DNA of 9,650 nt, from the NCBI GenBank assembly GCA_025929855.1, contig JAICPK010000028.1, positions 1 through 9,650 of the forward strand, read 5' to 3'. The position numbers were made by a program, and so were the translations under genes. This DNA is from Nitrososphaera sp. (GTDB lineage Archaea; Thermoproteota; Nitrososphaeria; Nitrososphaerales; Nitrososphaeraceae). Under the pieces are notes generated by a model. That model was given only the letters and a program-made list of their open reading frames with translations. It searched no databases and was not told the origin of the DNA. Numbering within the stretch: position 1 is the stretch's first letter; the number at the start of each line of letters is the position of its first letter. Positions 1 to 6,234 of the stretch are shown piece by piece.

Positions 1-1
1 A

Positions 2-475
2 CAACCAAACCAAGGTATACAACAGTCCTCAGCTGACTCGAAGTTCTTTGCCATCCGCACAACAGGAGGTCAGGAACGGGTTGTTGCAAATCTACTGCAG
101 ACAAGGGCAAACGCCAAGAAATTATTAATTCGCTCCATCATCGTGCTTGACAGCTTTAAAGGTTACATCATTGTGGAGGCGCCGGATTCCAATGTTGCAT
201 ATGAGGCACTTGCAGGGATAAGGCATGTTCGAGGCCAGATTAGGGGCGATCTGCCTTTCAAGGATATAGAAGGATACTTAGTGAAGAAACCTGTAGTATC
301 AGAGCTCAGTACAGATGATACTGTCGAAGTGATTGCGGGCCCATTCAAATCTATGAAGGCCAAAATTACCCGCGTTGACTATGAAAAGCAAGAAGCAACA
401 GTTGTTCTGCTTGATTCTCCATACCAGATACCGGTAACTGTTGACGCAAACTACCTCAAAAGGTTAGCCCATTAG
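2..475 (+). CDS. spt5: Transcription elongation factor Spt5 (NusG homologue), 5' end outside window
   Basis: Archaeal Spt5 binds the RNA polymerase clamp, usually with Spt4, and promotes processive elongation. The frame is open from base 2, giving 157 visible residues. An NGN domain covers about residues 14-95, starting with FFAIRTTGGQERVVANL and including the typical HVRGQIRGDLPF stretch. A KOW domain follows at about 100-150, with TVEVIAGPFKSMKAKI and then a basic strand. The GTG at 143 lies inside the NGN domain and is not the start. Archaeal Spt5 is usually about 150 residues, so only a few residues should be missing, with the start at or just left of the window edge. The gene points toward the tetrapyrrole genes, but a 77-base gap with its own TATA box suggests those are transcribed separately. 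Identity is secure from both domains; the exact start cannot be seen. Confidence 0.93.
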   Translation, partial: QPNQGIQQSSADSKFFAIRTTGGQERVVANLLQTRANAKKLLIRSIIVLDSFKGYIIVEAPDSNVAYEALAGIRHVRGQIRGDLPFKDIEGYLVKKPVVSELSTDDTVEVIAGPFKSMKAKITRVDYEKQEATVVLLDSPYQIPVTVDANYLKRLAH

Positions 476-500
476 GCAATTTGCTGCATAGAACTGAACG

Positions 501-510
501 ATTAAATAAA
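501..510 (+). promoter_or_regulatory. Probable TATA box for the tetrapyrrole genes
   Basis: ATTAAATAAA lies in the gap after spt5. Archaeal transcription usually starts about 25-28 bases downstream of the TATA centre, which predicts a start near 532. This is just upstream of the GTG (544) and TTG (553) start candidates of the next gene and argues against the TTG at 529, which would lie upstream of the transcript start. Inference from position and base composition. Confidence 0.45.
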
Positions 511-552
511 GAAATGTAGCGAAATTCATTGTTTAACTTTCTGGTGTTATGG

Positions 553-1224
553 TTGATTGTCGACCTGAATATAAAGGGTAAACATGCGGTAGTCATAGGG
601 GGTGGAACTGAGGGCGTCAGAAAAGTCCGGGGACTCTTGGGCCAAGGTTGCAAAATAACGGTAATAACTAATAGGGCCAACCGCTTTCTGATTGAGCAGG
701 CTGCTCTAGGCAAGATCAAGCTCGTTAAGGCAAACCTCCGTGACGCCGATATACTTGACAGTTACAGTGATGTATTTTTGGTGCTAGCGGCAACCAATGA
801 CAGAGAGCTTAATCGCAAGATCATAGAAAGGGGTCGATTGAGAAAGGCATTTGTTTATGCTGCAGACGATCCGGCTGTAAGCGACTTTTCCTATGCTTCC
901 ATTGTCAACATTGAGGGGATAGTGCAGGTGGCAATTTCAACTTCTGGCAAGAGCCCTCTAATGGCGCGGAAAATTAGGATAAAGGCAGAGAGGGTACTGC
1001 GCAGGATAATCAAGAAGGCAGATATTGAGAACGCCAAGCTTCAAGAATTTGCGCGGCAAGCAGCACGACCGCACATTAAGACATCAGGTGAGCGTAAAGA
1101 GTTCCTCTATTCCGTTATAAGAAGCAGAGAAATCCAGAACCTTATTAAGGATGACAAGATTGAAGAGGCTAAAAGCGCGACGTTAGAGCTGTTACAGAAA
1201 TGGGAGAAAAAAGACAGAACATGA
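553..1224 (+). CDS. Precorrin-2 dehydrogenase / sirohydrochlorin ferrochelatase family (Met8/CysG N-terminal type)
   Basis: This family uses NAD to oxidise precorrin-2 to sirohydrochlorin, the branch point to siroheme and cobalamin; some members also insert iron. With the TTG start at 553 the protein is 223 residues and begins IVDLNIKGKHAVVIGGG, the normal family N-terminus. A dinucleotide-binding GGGTEGVRK loop lies at about 16-24, followed by LAATND (78-83), ADDPAVSDF around 104-112 with the acidic residues of the active-site region, and STSGKSPLMARKIR (129-142), the family signature linking to the helical dimerisation part. The Cys often seen before DF is Ser here. Longer starts exist at TTG 529 and GTG 544 but add residues not expected in the family. 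The last bases overlap the hemA start (ATGA at 1221-1224), suggesting translational coupling. Whether it chelates metal cannot be told from sequence. Confidence 0.88.
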   Translation: MIVDLNIKGKHAVVIGGGTEGVRKVRGLLGQGCKITVITNRANRFLIEQAALGKIKLVKANLRDADILDSYSDVFLVLAATNDRELNRKIIERGRLRKAFVYAADDPAVSDFSYASIVNIEGIVQVAISTSGKSPLMARKIRIKAERVLRRIIKKADIENAKLQEFARQAARPHIKTSGERKEFLYSVIRSREIQNLIKDDKIEEAKSATLELLQKWEKKDRT

Positions 1225-2540
1225 CAGCAACTGTCAAAACCAGACCAGAAACAGGGATTGGTCTAGCTGGGATCATCAACGCAAGGGTTACCTATCGCAA
1301 CGCTCCCATGCACCTGCTGGAAAAGTTTACATTCAAAGATATTGATAAGGCACATAAGGTCTTTATTGAGAGAGCAGGCTTTGACGAATGTGTCATTTTG
1401 CAGACATGTAACAGGGTTGAAATTTTTGGTGCAACAAAAAACCCGGATGAGCACAAGCTCCTTGATGAGTGGGTTTCTGCTGCGGGGCTGTCAGAAAAGG
1501 ACTTAGAAAGCATAGAAGTCAATAGAGGCAAGGACGCAATTGTGCATCTAATGAGGCTTGCCTCAGGCCTTGAGTCCCTGGTTGTTGGCGAAGACCAGAT
1601 CTTGGGCCAAGTGAGACGGGCCTTGGAGTTTTCACGTGCTCATCGCTATGCAAGCGCCAATCTATCGGTCATATTTGATAGAGCTTTGAAGGCCGGAAGC
1701 AGGATTAGGACTGCCACTGGTATAAACAAGGGCAATGTTTCAATTGCATCCGTAGCTGTGAGCCTTGCCGAAGAATATTTTGAGGACTTAAAGAATAGGA
1801 CTGTCCTTTTGATAGGGACTGGAGAGGCCGCAAGCCTAGTGGCAAAGGTACTAAAGAGGCATGATGTCAATTTCAGGATAGCGAGCAGAGTTCCCGAAAG
1901 GGCACATGCATTTGCGGACACTGTCGCAGGAATTCCAATCGCTTTTGACACGGCTCTAGAAATGCTACGCATAGTCGATGTGATATTTACTGCAACTATG
2001 GCTCCCTACCACCTAATCACCTACGAAAGGATAGAAAACGCGATGACGAATAGAAGGGGTAGAAGCAGTATGATGATCTTTGATCTGTCCAATCCAAGGA
2101 CAGTGGACGAAAGAGTCGCAACTATTCGTGGTGTCAAACTGATAAACATGGATCAGATCGCTGAGCTCGTTGGGAAGAATATGCGCTCGCGCATAAAGGA
2201 GGTCAATTCTGCCGAGAAGCTGATAAATGACGAAATGAAGTCATTTGACATAGTCATCAAAAGGATGAAGGCTGAGCCCATCGTGATGGCGGTGTTCAGG
2301 AACGTTGATACCATAAGGGAGCGAGAACTGAAAAAGGCCTTTAGTATGATTCGAAAAAAGATGTCACCGGACGAAGCCAGGATCATAGAGCAGCTTTCCT
2401 ATGCCATTGTTGAGGGCATCTTATCAACCCCCATGAATAATCTGCGAAAAGAGACAGAGGAAGGCGGCAATGAAGAGCTAATGAAAATAGTGGCCAAGTT
2501 GTTCAAATATGAAGAAAACCAAAATCAACAACAGCACTAA
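1221..2540 (+). CDS. hemA: Glutamyl-tRNA reductase
   Basis: Reduces glutamyl-tRNA(Glu) with NADPH to glutamate-1-semialdehyde, the first committed step of C5 tetrapyrrole synthesis. From the ATG at 1221 it is 439 residues, a normal length. The catalytic domain carries ILQTCNRVEIF with the nucleophilic Cys at about residue 63, then GLESLVVGEDQILGQVRRAL (about 116-135). The NADPH domain follows with VLLIGTGEAASLVAKVL near residue 195, and FDLSNPRTVD marks its end. The C-terminal third is the long helical dimerisation domain. An alternative ATG at 1200 would add seven residues (MGEKRQN) and deepen the overlap. I prefer 1221 because it makes an ATGA overlap with the upstream stop, although the GGAG at 1203-1206 is rather far (14 bases). 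The 3' end overlaps hemB by 32 bases, so the genes are probably one transcript. Identity is very secure. Confidence 0.95.
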   Translation: MTATVKTRPETGIGLAGIINARVTYRNAPMHLLEKFTFKDIDKAHKVFIERAGFDECVILQTCNRVEIFGATKNPDEHKLLDEWVSAAGLSEKDLESIEVNRGKDAIVHLMRLASGLESLVVGEDQILGQVRRALEFSRAHRYASANLSVIFDRALKAGSRIRTATGINKGNVSIASVAVSLAEEYFEDLKNRTVLLIGTGEAASLVAKVLKRHDVNFRIASRVPERAHAFADTVAGIPIAFDTALEMLRIVDVIFTATMAPYHLITYERIENAMTNRRGRSSMMIFDLSNPRTVDERVATIRGVKLINMDQIAELVGKNMRSRIKEVNSAEKLINDEMKSFDIVIKRMKAEPIVMAVFRNVDTIRERELKKAFSMIRKKMSPDEARIIEQLSYAIVEGILSTPMNNLRKETEEGGNEELMKIVAKLFKYEENQNQQQH

Positions 2541-3516
2541 TTCTTTTCCAAATGTGAGACTTCGTCGTCTAAGGACAACTGCTGCAGTAAGGGAACTGCT
2601 ACAAGAGACACGCCTTTCACCTAAAGATCTAATAGCTCCGATCTTCGTTCAGGAAGGATTAAAGAAGGCACAGGAGATACCCTCGATGCCAGACATCCAG
2701 CGCATGCCACTCTCCAAACTTGTTGCGGAGGTTGAGCGGATAATGGAGCTTGGTATTAGCGCAGTTATTCTATTCGGCCTGCCTTTGCAAAAGGATCCAA
2801 ATGCAAAATCAGCATTTGATGGAGACGGCATCGTGCAGCAGTCAATTGAGCTCCTGCGCAAGCAGTTCGCTGGCAAAGTGGCGATAATTACCGATGTTTG
2901 CCTATGCCAATATACTTCTCACGGGCATTGCGGTCTTGTAGTAAACAAAAAGATAGACAATGACAGAACCATTGATGCTTTGGCAAAGGTGGCTGTCAGC
3001 CACGCGAGGGCTGGTGCAGATATTGTGGCACCTTCTGCAATGATGGACGGGCAGGTTCAAGCACTGCGTACTGGTCTAGACGAGGCTGGATTTGCGGATG
3101 TGGCAATAATGGGATACTCAGCCAAGCATGCATCCCCGCTTTACGCTCCATTTCGAGATGCAGCTTATTCAACACCCGAATTTGGCGACAGACGCACATA
3201 CCAGATGCCTTTCTCAAACGCAAGAGAAGCTATGCATGAAATAGAAACAGATATTGCAGAGGGTGTTGACATTGTCATGATTAAGCCCGCCATACCATAC
3301 CTCGATCTTGTGTACACTGCTAGGCAAACCACTTATGTCCCTATATGTGCTTACAGTGTGTCTGGAGAGTATGCACTGATCAAGGCAGCTGCTATAAAGG
3401 GCTGGATCGACGAAAACTCGGTCATGACCGAGTTCATAACATCTATAAAACGAGCCGGTGCCAACATGATAATTACGTATCATGCAAAGAAGATGGCAGA
3501 GCTACTCAACAGGTAA
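2509..3516 (+). CDS. hemB: Porphobilinogen synthase (delta-aminolevulinic acid dehydratase)
   Basis: Condenses two 5-aminolevulinate molecules to porphobilinogen. The 335-residue product has normal family length. Zinc-type metal ligands are visible in DVCLCQYTSHGHCG, with Cys131, Cys133 and Cys141. The two Schiff-base lysines are in YSAKHAS (Lys206) and VMIKPAIPYLD (Lys259). PSAMMDGQV, FRDAAYSTPEFGDRRTYQM and AYSVSGEYALIKAA are the other conserved blocks. The intact cysteine triad indicates a zinc-dependent rather than purely magnesium-dependent enzyme. The start at 2509 lies inside hemA, and the conserved SFPNVRLRRLR N-terminus begins only about 11 residues in, so this start fits; GTG at 2554 would cut into that motif. 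The usual companion hemL does not follow here, so the remaining pathway genes must lie elsewhere. Confidence 0.95.
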   Translation: MKKTKINNSTNSFPNVRLRRLRTTAAVRELLQETRLSPKDLIAPIFVQEGLKKAQEIPSMPDIQRMPLSKLVAEVERIMELGISAVILFGLPLQKDPNAKSAFDGDGIVQQSIELLRKQFAGKVAIITDVCLCQYTSHGHCGLVVNKKIDNDRTIDALAKVAVSHARAGADIVAPSAMMDGQVQALRTGLDEAGFADVAIMGYSAKHASPLYAPFRDAAYSTPEFGDRRTYQMPFSNAREAMHEIETDIAEGVDIVMIKPAIPYLDLVYTARQTTYVPICAYSVSGEYALIKAAAIKGWIDENSVMTEFITSIKRAGANMIITYHAKKMAELLNR

Positions 3517-3520
3517 TAAC

Positions 3521-3543
3521 GCTATAAATTCACCTTTTTAAAT
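3521..3543 (+). promoter_or_regulatory. Promoter region of the 206-residue gene, with T-tract
   Basis: Two AT-rich TATA candidates lie between hemB and the next gene: CTATAAATT near 3522-3530 and TTTTTAAAT at 3535-3543. The second is centred about 34 bases before the ATG at 3573 and predicts a transcript start near 3566, giving an almost leaderless mRNA. Its T5 run could also help end the upstream transcript, since archaeal terminators are often simple T tracts. Function is inferred from position only. Confidence 0.4.
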
Positions 3544-3572
3544 CGGCATGCGGCATAAATCTCATCTCCAAA

Positions 3573-4193
3573 ATGTTTGCGACTGATTCAGGCTCTGAAA
3601 GGGCTACTAGCATAGAGGACTACCAAAATACATGTAGCGAGTTCATTACAGACATTAGTCGTGACTATATGGACTGGATTGAGCGATATCAATTGGGCGA
3701 GCAGGAAACTGCAAGAAGGAAGGGAATAATAAACCACATCGTCAAGACCACCAACGACTGGATTCTAAAATATGGCACTACTATCAAAAAGGTTGACATT
3801 GTAATGAATGACGGCGTTAATAAGATGGCAGAGAACACTGCAGGTTACCCTTTCCAGTTCGATGTCCTCGTAAACAGAATGAGGCGCTTCACAACTCACC
3901 CTGTAGGCAAAGTATGGCTTAACATCAAGGCAACCCCAAGACCTGGCAGGCTTGCGCGGATTGGCAACTACCAGAAAAATCAATTGTTACTCATAAATTC
4001 TAGCTCGCCAGTTAGCTTCTCTATAAGCAAAGATAGCATGAAAGGCGCCGACATCTTAGATGACTATATCATAATTGATGCAAATAACTGCCAGAGCCAT
4101 GATCTCATTTCTCTCACATCCGTGGTGGAAGAAGTCGATGGAGAGCATGTCGCTGAGAGTAGAGGTTACACCACCATAATACTGCTCCTGTAG
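3573..4193 (+). CDS. Hypothetical protein, 206 residues, family not recognised
   Basis: I do not recognise this protein. The N-terminal half (about residues 1-85) looks helical and charged, with ISRDYMDWIERYQLGEQETA and a following helix around KTTNDWILKY. The C-terminal half looks more beta-rich, with strands such as KVWLNIKATPRPG, NQLLLINSS and DYIIIDANN, and ends in a hydrophobic TTIILLL. There is no signal peptide, clear transmembrane segment or metal-binding cysteine set. The ATG start is supported by a TATA box at the right distance upstream. It stands between the hem genes and the tRNA on the same strand, apparently as a single-gene unit. Coding status is well supported by length and by protein-like composition; function is unknown. 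Confidence 0.75.
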   Translation: MFATDSGSERATSIEDYQNTCSEFITDISRDYMDWIERYQLGEQETARRKGIINHIVKTTNDWILKYGTTIKKVDIVMNDGVNKMAENTAGYPFQFDVLVNRMRRFTTHPVGKVWLNIKATPRPGRLARIGNYQKNQLLLINSSSPVSFSISKDSMKGADILDDYIIIDANNCQSHDLISLTSVVEEVDGEHVAESRGYTTIILLL

Positions 4194-4203
4194 ACACGTA
4201 CGC

Positions 4204-4212
4204 TTTAAATAA
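4204..4212 (+). promoter_or_regulatory. TATA box of tRNA-Gly
   Basis: TTTAAATAA is centred 29 bases upstream of the first tRNA base, the usual archaeal distance when transcription starts at or just before the mature 5' end. It lies immediately after the stop of the upstream protein gene. Confidence 0.55.
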
Positions 4213-4236
4213 CCTTATAGTGTCGATCGTTTCCGG

Positions 4237-4311
4237 GCGACGGTCGTCCAGTTTGGTCTAGGACATCAGATTGCCAATCTGGTAACCCGGGTTCAAATCC
4301 CGGCCGTCGCA
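4237..4311 (+). tRNA. tRNA-Gly (anticodon GCC)
   Basis: All four arms fold cleanly. The acceptor stem GCGACGG/CCGTCGC (4237-4243 with 4304-4310) is seven perfect pairs. The D stem is GTCC/GGAC. The anticodon stem TCAGA/TCTGG encloses loop TTGCCAA, placing GCC at 4273-4275. A four-base variable region precedes the T arm CCGGG-TTCAAAT-CCCGG. The discriminator base is A4311 and no CCA is encoded. There is no intron. The gene is 75 bases and reads GGC (and GGU by wobble). A T5 run follows directly. A convergent protein gene on the other strand ends inside the T arm. Confidence 0.96.
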
Positions 4312-4514
4312 TTTTTCATAATCTCCTTTATGTCAATGTTCTGTAGCTTATCTATCTCCTTGTCAAACCACTCTTCTACCTGCTCAGGATTAGTTCTTAC
4401 TTTGAGCTTCATCTCCTCTAACTCTTCTTTCCTTGCCTTGGCTTTCTCTTCTACCCGGGGTAGGTAGGCAGATGTCGCGCTTTCAATCATTTTCTCCATA
4501 AATTTGTCCAGCAT
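4293..4514 (-). CDS. Small charged helical protein, 73 residues, not recognised
   Basis: The product is almost entirely charged alpha-helix, with YLPRVEEKAKARKEELEEMK followed by NPEQVEEWFDKEIDKLQNID, which suggests a coiled-coil or helical hairpin. No enzyme motif, membrane segment or cysteine is present. The last six codons (NATAGI and stop) read through the 3' end of tRNA-Gly on the opposite strand, so the C-terminus is set by tRNA sequence. The start lies five bases after the stop of a tiny membrane protein gene, so the two probably form one transcript. The charge-patterned helix makes a real gene likely even though the tail is odd. Confidence 0.65.
   Translation of the reverse strand: MLDKFMEKMIESATSAYLPRVEEKAKARKEELEEMKLKVRTNPEQVEEWFDKEIDKLQNIDIKEIMKNATAGI
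4312..4316 (+). terminator. T-run terminator after tRNA-Gly
   Basis: Five T residues follow the discriminator base directly, the simple oligo-T signal used at many archaeal tRNA genes. On the opposite strand the same bases are A residues inside the 3' end of the convergent 73-residue gene. Confidence 0.4.
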
Positions 4515-4519
4515 CTAAA

Positions 4520-4630
4520 TCAGACCCAGATCCCAAGTAATCTTAGTAGAATTACTATCAATATTATGGCGATTATAACACCGATAATAGTCCAAATCAT
4601 GGAAGTCATATCATTCGTGTTGTTTAACAT
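4520..4630 (-). CDS. Tiny single-helix membrane protein (36 or 29 residues)
   Basis: This short frame encodes a hydrophilic start (MLNNTNDMTS) followed by one strongly hydrophobic segment, WTIIGVIIAIILIVILLRLL, long enough to cross a membrane once, and ends GIWV. The TATA-like CTTATAAG at 4633-4640 is too close to the first ATG to act on it, but predicts a transcript start near 4610, exactly at the second Met (4609). A leaderless 29-residue product starting there is therefore likely. The downstream 73-residue gene begins five bases after its stop, so the pair looks like a small operon. Function is unknown; such miniature membrane proteins are easily missed in annotation. Confidence 0.55.
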   Translation of the reverse strand: MLNNTNDMTSMIWTIIGVIIAIILIVILLRLLGIWV

Positions 4631-4632
4631 TT

Positions 4633-4640
4633 CTTATAAG
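4633..4640 (-). promoter_or_regulatory. TATA box of the tiny membrane protein operon
   Basis: CTTATAAG on the - strand is centred near 4637. Subtracting the usual 25-28 bases puts the transcript start at about 4610, matching the internal ATG at 4609 and supporting a leaderless message. Confidence 0.4.
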
Positions 4641-4693
4641 GACAATACAATAATCCTCTAGACGGTAATTCTGCCTGCCATACCTTTCAAGGG

Positions 4694-4879
4694 TTACTGG
4701 GCACTTCCGCATGCACAAAAGCCAAACTCATCTATCCGCTTGTTGCAGGCAGGGCACCGCTCGCCATATTCTACTTCCCAGGCGTGCTTACCGTAAAGAT
4801 GATAATGGGTGTCTATCTCAAGAGGAACTTGTTGATCGTCCTGTTGCCTTTTACGGTGTGACTGCATCATCATTTTCAT
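4694..4879 (-). CDS. Small zinc-ribbon-like protein, 61 residues
   Basis: The C-terminal part carries CPAC at residues 42-45 and CACG at 55-58, giving four cysteines (42, 45, 55, 57) spaced like a small zinc ribbon or knuckle; the second knuckle is CxC rather than CxxC. The N-terminal part is polar and basic (QSHRKRQQDDQQ), then His-rich (DTHYHLYGKH). The start is uncertain because Met1, 3, 4 and 5 are all ATG. It lies 23 bases downstream of the 144-residue gene and is probably the last gene of that transcript. A nucleic-acid or protein adaptor role is a guess from the zinc motif only. Confidence 0.65.
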   Translation of the reverse strand: MKMMMQSHRKRQQDDQQVPLEIDTHYHLYGKHAWEVEYGERCPACNKRIDEFGFCACGSAQ

Positions 4880-4902
4880 TTATCCAATCGACATTATTAA
4901 CC

Positions 4903-5337
4903 CTACTTTTTCAAGTTGGCTTTGATTATCTCAAGTGCGCGCTCTGCGGCATCCTTTTTTGGTAGCTGGATCATGAAAAGATTTTGTGAATTGGAGTGGT
5001 CTTGTGAGTCTGGCGCGAGTGAAATCATTCCGCTTTCTGCTAGCGCTTCAAAGAACTCGACCATGTCATTAGCGTATAGCAAAAAATTCTGTTCAAATTC
5101 AGTCTCGAGGAGCTTTATTTGGATGTCGACAAATACATTTTGCCCATCGTAAAATATATCAAGTAGTGTGTCTGCCCGGACTTTTCTGTCATAAACGTTA
5201 TGCAGTACTTGTTCATATTTTTTCGGACTCATCAGAATGCAAGGTACCTTCATACCAGAAAAATCCATAAGTGAGGCTCCTTGTGTGTGGATGTGAGCCT
5301 TAAACTCTTCTAGTGTGCTAAAGTTTCTTTTAGGCAT
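4903..5337 (-). CDS. Hypothetical protein, 144 residues, not recognised
   Basis: I do not recognise this family. It appears soluble, with mixed alpha/beta character: an N-terminal helix (STLEEFKAHIHTQG), a segment around MKVPCILMSPKKYEQVL, a strand NVFVDIQIKLLE, a helix NDMVEFFEALAESG, and a final strand and helix NLFMIQLPKKDAAERALEII. There is no membrane segment or metal motif. Its ATG follows the TAG of the 72-residue gene with no gap, and both are in the same reading frame, so they are either tightly coupled or could be joined by reading through TAG. The 61-residue zinc protein follows. Coding status is well supported. Confidence 0.78.
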   Translation of the reverse strand: MPKRNFSTLEEFKAHIHTQGASLMDFSGMKVPCILMSPKKYEQVLHNVYDRKVRADTLLDIFYDGQNVFVDIQIKLLETEFEQNFLLYANDMVEFFEALAESGMISLAPDSQDHSNSQNLFMIQLPKKDAAERALEIIKANLKK

Positions 5338-5556
5338 CTACTGATTTTCCCTTATAGTCTCTGGAAAATAATCTTTCAGGTCTATGTTTTGTTGCATCTT
5401 TTTGTACACATATTCATGGCTCTTGCAGAGGTAAAATGGCATCTGCTCAGAGTGCAGACCATGATATAGCCTTTCTTGCTTGACAAGCTCAAGCTGAACG
5501 ACAAAGTCGGCCCTGTTGCCGCATATATTGCATTTAAACTGCGGATCGCCGTCCAT
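5338..5556 (-). CDS. CxxC/CxxH small putative zinc protein, 72 residues
   Basis: CNIC at residues 9-12 and CKSH at 44-47 give a Cys-Cys-Cys-His set typical of a small treble-clef or zinc-ribbon fold, with beta-like VVQLELV between the knuckles. The ATG is preceded by GGAGAGAAGGTGGA, a purine-rich stretch holding AGGTG, which fits a Shine-Dalgarno sequence although it is very close to the start. It is the first gene of a three-gene set with the 144- and 61-residue proteins, the first and last of which both look zinc-binding. Its TAG stop abuts the next ATG. A possible TATA (CTTTTATG on the - strand, near 5591-5598) lies upstream. Function unknown. Confidence 0.75.
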   Translation of the reverse strand: MDGDPQFKCNICGNRADFVVQLELVKQERLYHGLHSEQMPFYLCKSHEYVYKKMQQNIDLKDYFPETIRENQ

Positions 5557-5687
5557 TCCACCTTCTCTCCGCGATCAGTGTTAGATCGTTCATAAAAGAG
5601 TTTGGAGCAACACAGAATATTATTTCCTTACCTGTTCTATTATGGAATATAAGTTATGAGGTCTATATTAGGCCAGAAAGTGCAACG

Positions 5688-5855
5688 TTAAAATGGGTTT
5701 GTGGAGCCACCATCAGAGCTAACAAGAACAATATCGACCAGAATTGCTGGAGGAATCGGTAGAGGAAAAGATACAAGCCTATCGTGATATAGAACTATTA
5801 TCCTTCCTTGTGTTTGTGTTTGAACTGCTTGAGCGAACCTAGGTTTGCTTGGCAT
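5688..5855 (-). CDS. Small hypothetical protein, 55 residues
   Basis: A 55-residue frame starts with MPSKPRFAQAVQTQTQGRII and continues with a strand-like IIVLYHDRLVSF, a proline-rich PLPIPP turn and a hydrophobic AILVDIVLVSSDGG segment. Composition and balanced hydrophobic pattern look like a real beta-rich protein, and an AT-rich TATA candidate (5881-5890) lies 30 bases upstream of the ATG, as expected for a leaderless message. No family is recognised. It occupies most of the apparent gap between the 72-residue gene and the ATPase module. Without homologues its status stays probable. Confidence 0.5.
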   Translation of the reverse strand: MPSKPRFAQAVQTQTQGRIIVLYHDRLVSFPLPIPPAILVDIVLVSSDGGSTNPF

Positions 5856-5880
5856 TTATTAGATTGACCAGATAATCATT

Positions 5881-5890
5881 TCTAAATAAC
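5881..5890 (-). promoter_or_regulatory. TATA-like element for the 55-residue gene
   Basis: GTTATTTAGA on the - strand is centred about 30 bases upstream of the ATG at 5855, so transcription would begin a few bases before that ATG. Placement rather than sequence strength supports it. Confidence 0.3.
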
Positions 5891-6065
5891 TTTAGACAAT
5901 AAAAAATTATTAACAATGTGTATACAATAATTCAGAGAAGACACTTTAGGTTATGGATTGAAAGCTGGCGCAAAAAACAACAACAACTACTACAAAAACG
6001 TTCCTGCAGCTACCATAGTGCATTCCATTAATGCAAGATATTGTAGTACAGCAACGATCAAAAAG

Positions 6066-6098
6066 TGATTTTGAAATGATTATGATTTCATAATATCA
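6066..6098. repeat. Imperfect hairpin downstream of the ATPase module
   Basis: TGAAAT (6072-6077) pairs with ATTTCA (6085-6090) around a seven-base loop, and TGAT (6066-6069) pairs with ATCA (6095-6098) beyond a small internal loop. Ten AT-rich pairs in all make a weak structure. It lies 3' of the ATPase and the 41-residue frame on the - strand and could mark the transcript end; there is no long T run to confirm this. Confidence 0.3.
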
Positions 6099-6108
6099 AC
6101 TGTCATGG

Positions 6109-6234
6109 TCATGGAGGAAAATCATACCCTATGTCGTGTATAATGTAGATAGATTCTGATGTCTTCCAGATCGTCTTATGCCATGTCCCGCAGTAGTTAC
6201 AATGTAAGAGTAGGCAGAGAAGGCAGGCTAGCAC
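6109..6234 (-). CDS. Possible 41-residue double-CxxC protein overlapping the ATPase stop
   Basis: A GTG at 6234 overlaps the ATPase stop as GTGCTAG, an arrangement that would allow coupled translation. The product has two CxxC pairs, CLLC (residues 4-7) and CNYC (12-15), followed by GTWHKTIW, and ends GYDFPP. The CNYCGTWH stretch resembles a zinc knuckle. Against it: no Shine-Dalgarno is visible, the start is a GTG, the first part is Leu/Cys-rich, and the length is short enough to arise by chance. Reported as a candidate only. Confidence 0.28.
   Translation of the reverse strand: MLACLLCLLLHCNYCGTWHKTIWKTSESIYIIHDIGYDFPP

Larger units (their letters stand above)
5856..6108. other. Gene-poor AT-rich stretch
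   Basis: No frame here has both a start and protein-like composition. The stretch holds the promoter of the 55-residue gene, an inverted repeat AATTATT/AATAATT (5905-5911 with 5926-5932), a short CAA/CTA-rich simple repeat near 5971-5993, and an imperfect hairpin at 6066-6098. A 20-residue + strand frame (6031-6093) is too short to support. An untranslated tail of the ATPase transcript or a small RNA is possible but not shown. Confidence 0.5.

Noticed and set aside
529..552. Upstream TTG start for the Met8-like gene, adding FNFLVLWL
   Set aside because: It would lie at or before the predicted transcript start and adds residues before the usual family N-terminus (VDLNIKGK).
5701..5787. Gly/Arg-rich + strand frame starting at GTG (EPPSELTRTISTRIAGG)
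   Set aside because: It is antisense to the 55-residue frame, which has an ATG, better hydrophobic pattern and a placed TATA box.
5965..6000. CAA/CTA-rich simple repeat, considered as a CRISPR or regulatory repeat
   Set aside because: The unit is three bases with no spacers; it is simple low-complexity sequence.
6031..6093. 20-residue + strand frame MQDIVVQQRSKSDFEMIMIS
   Set aside because: Too short, with no promoter or ribosome site and an in-frame stop just before it.
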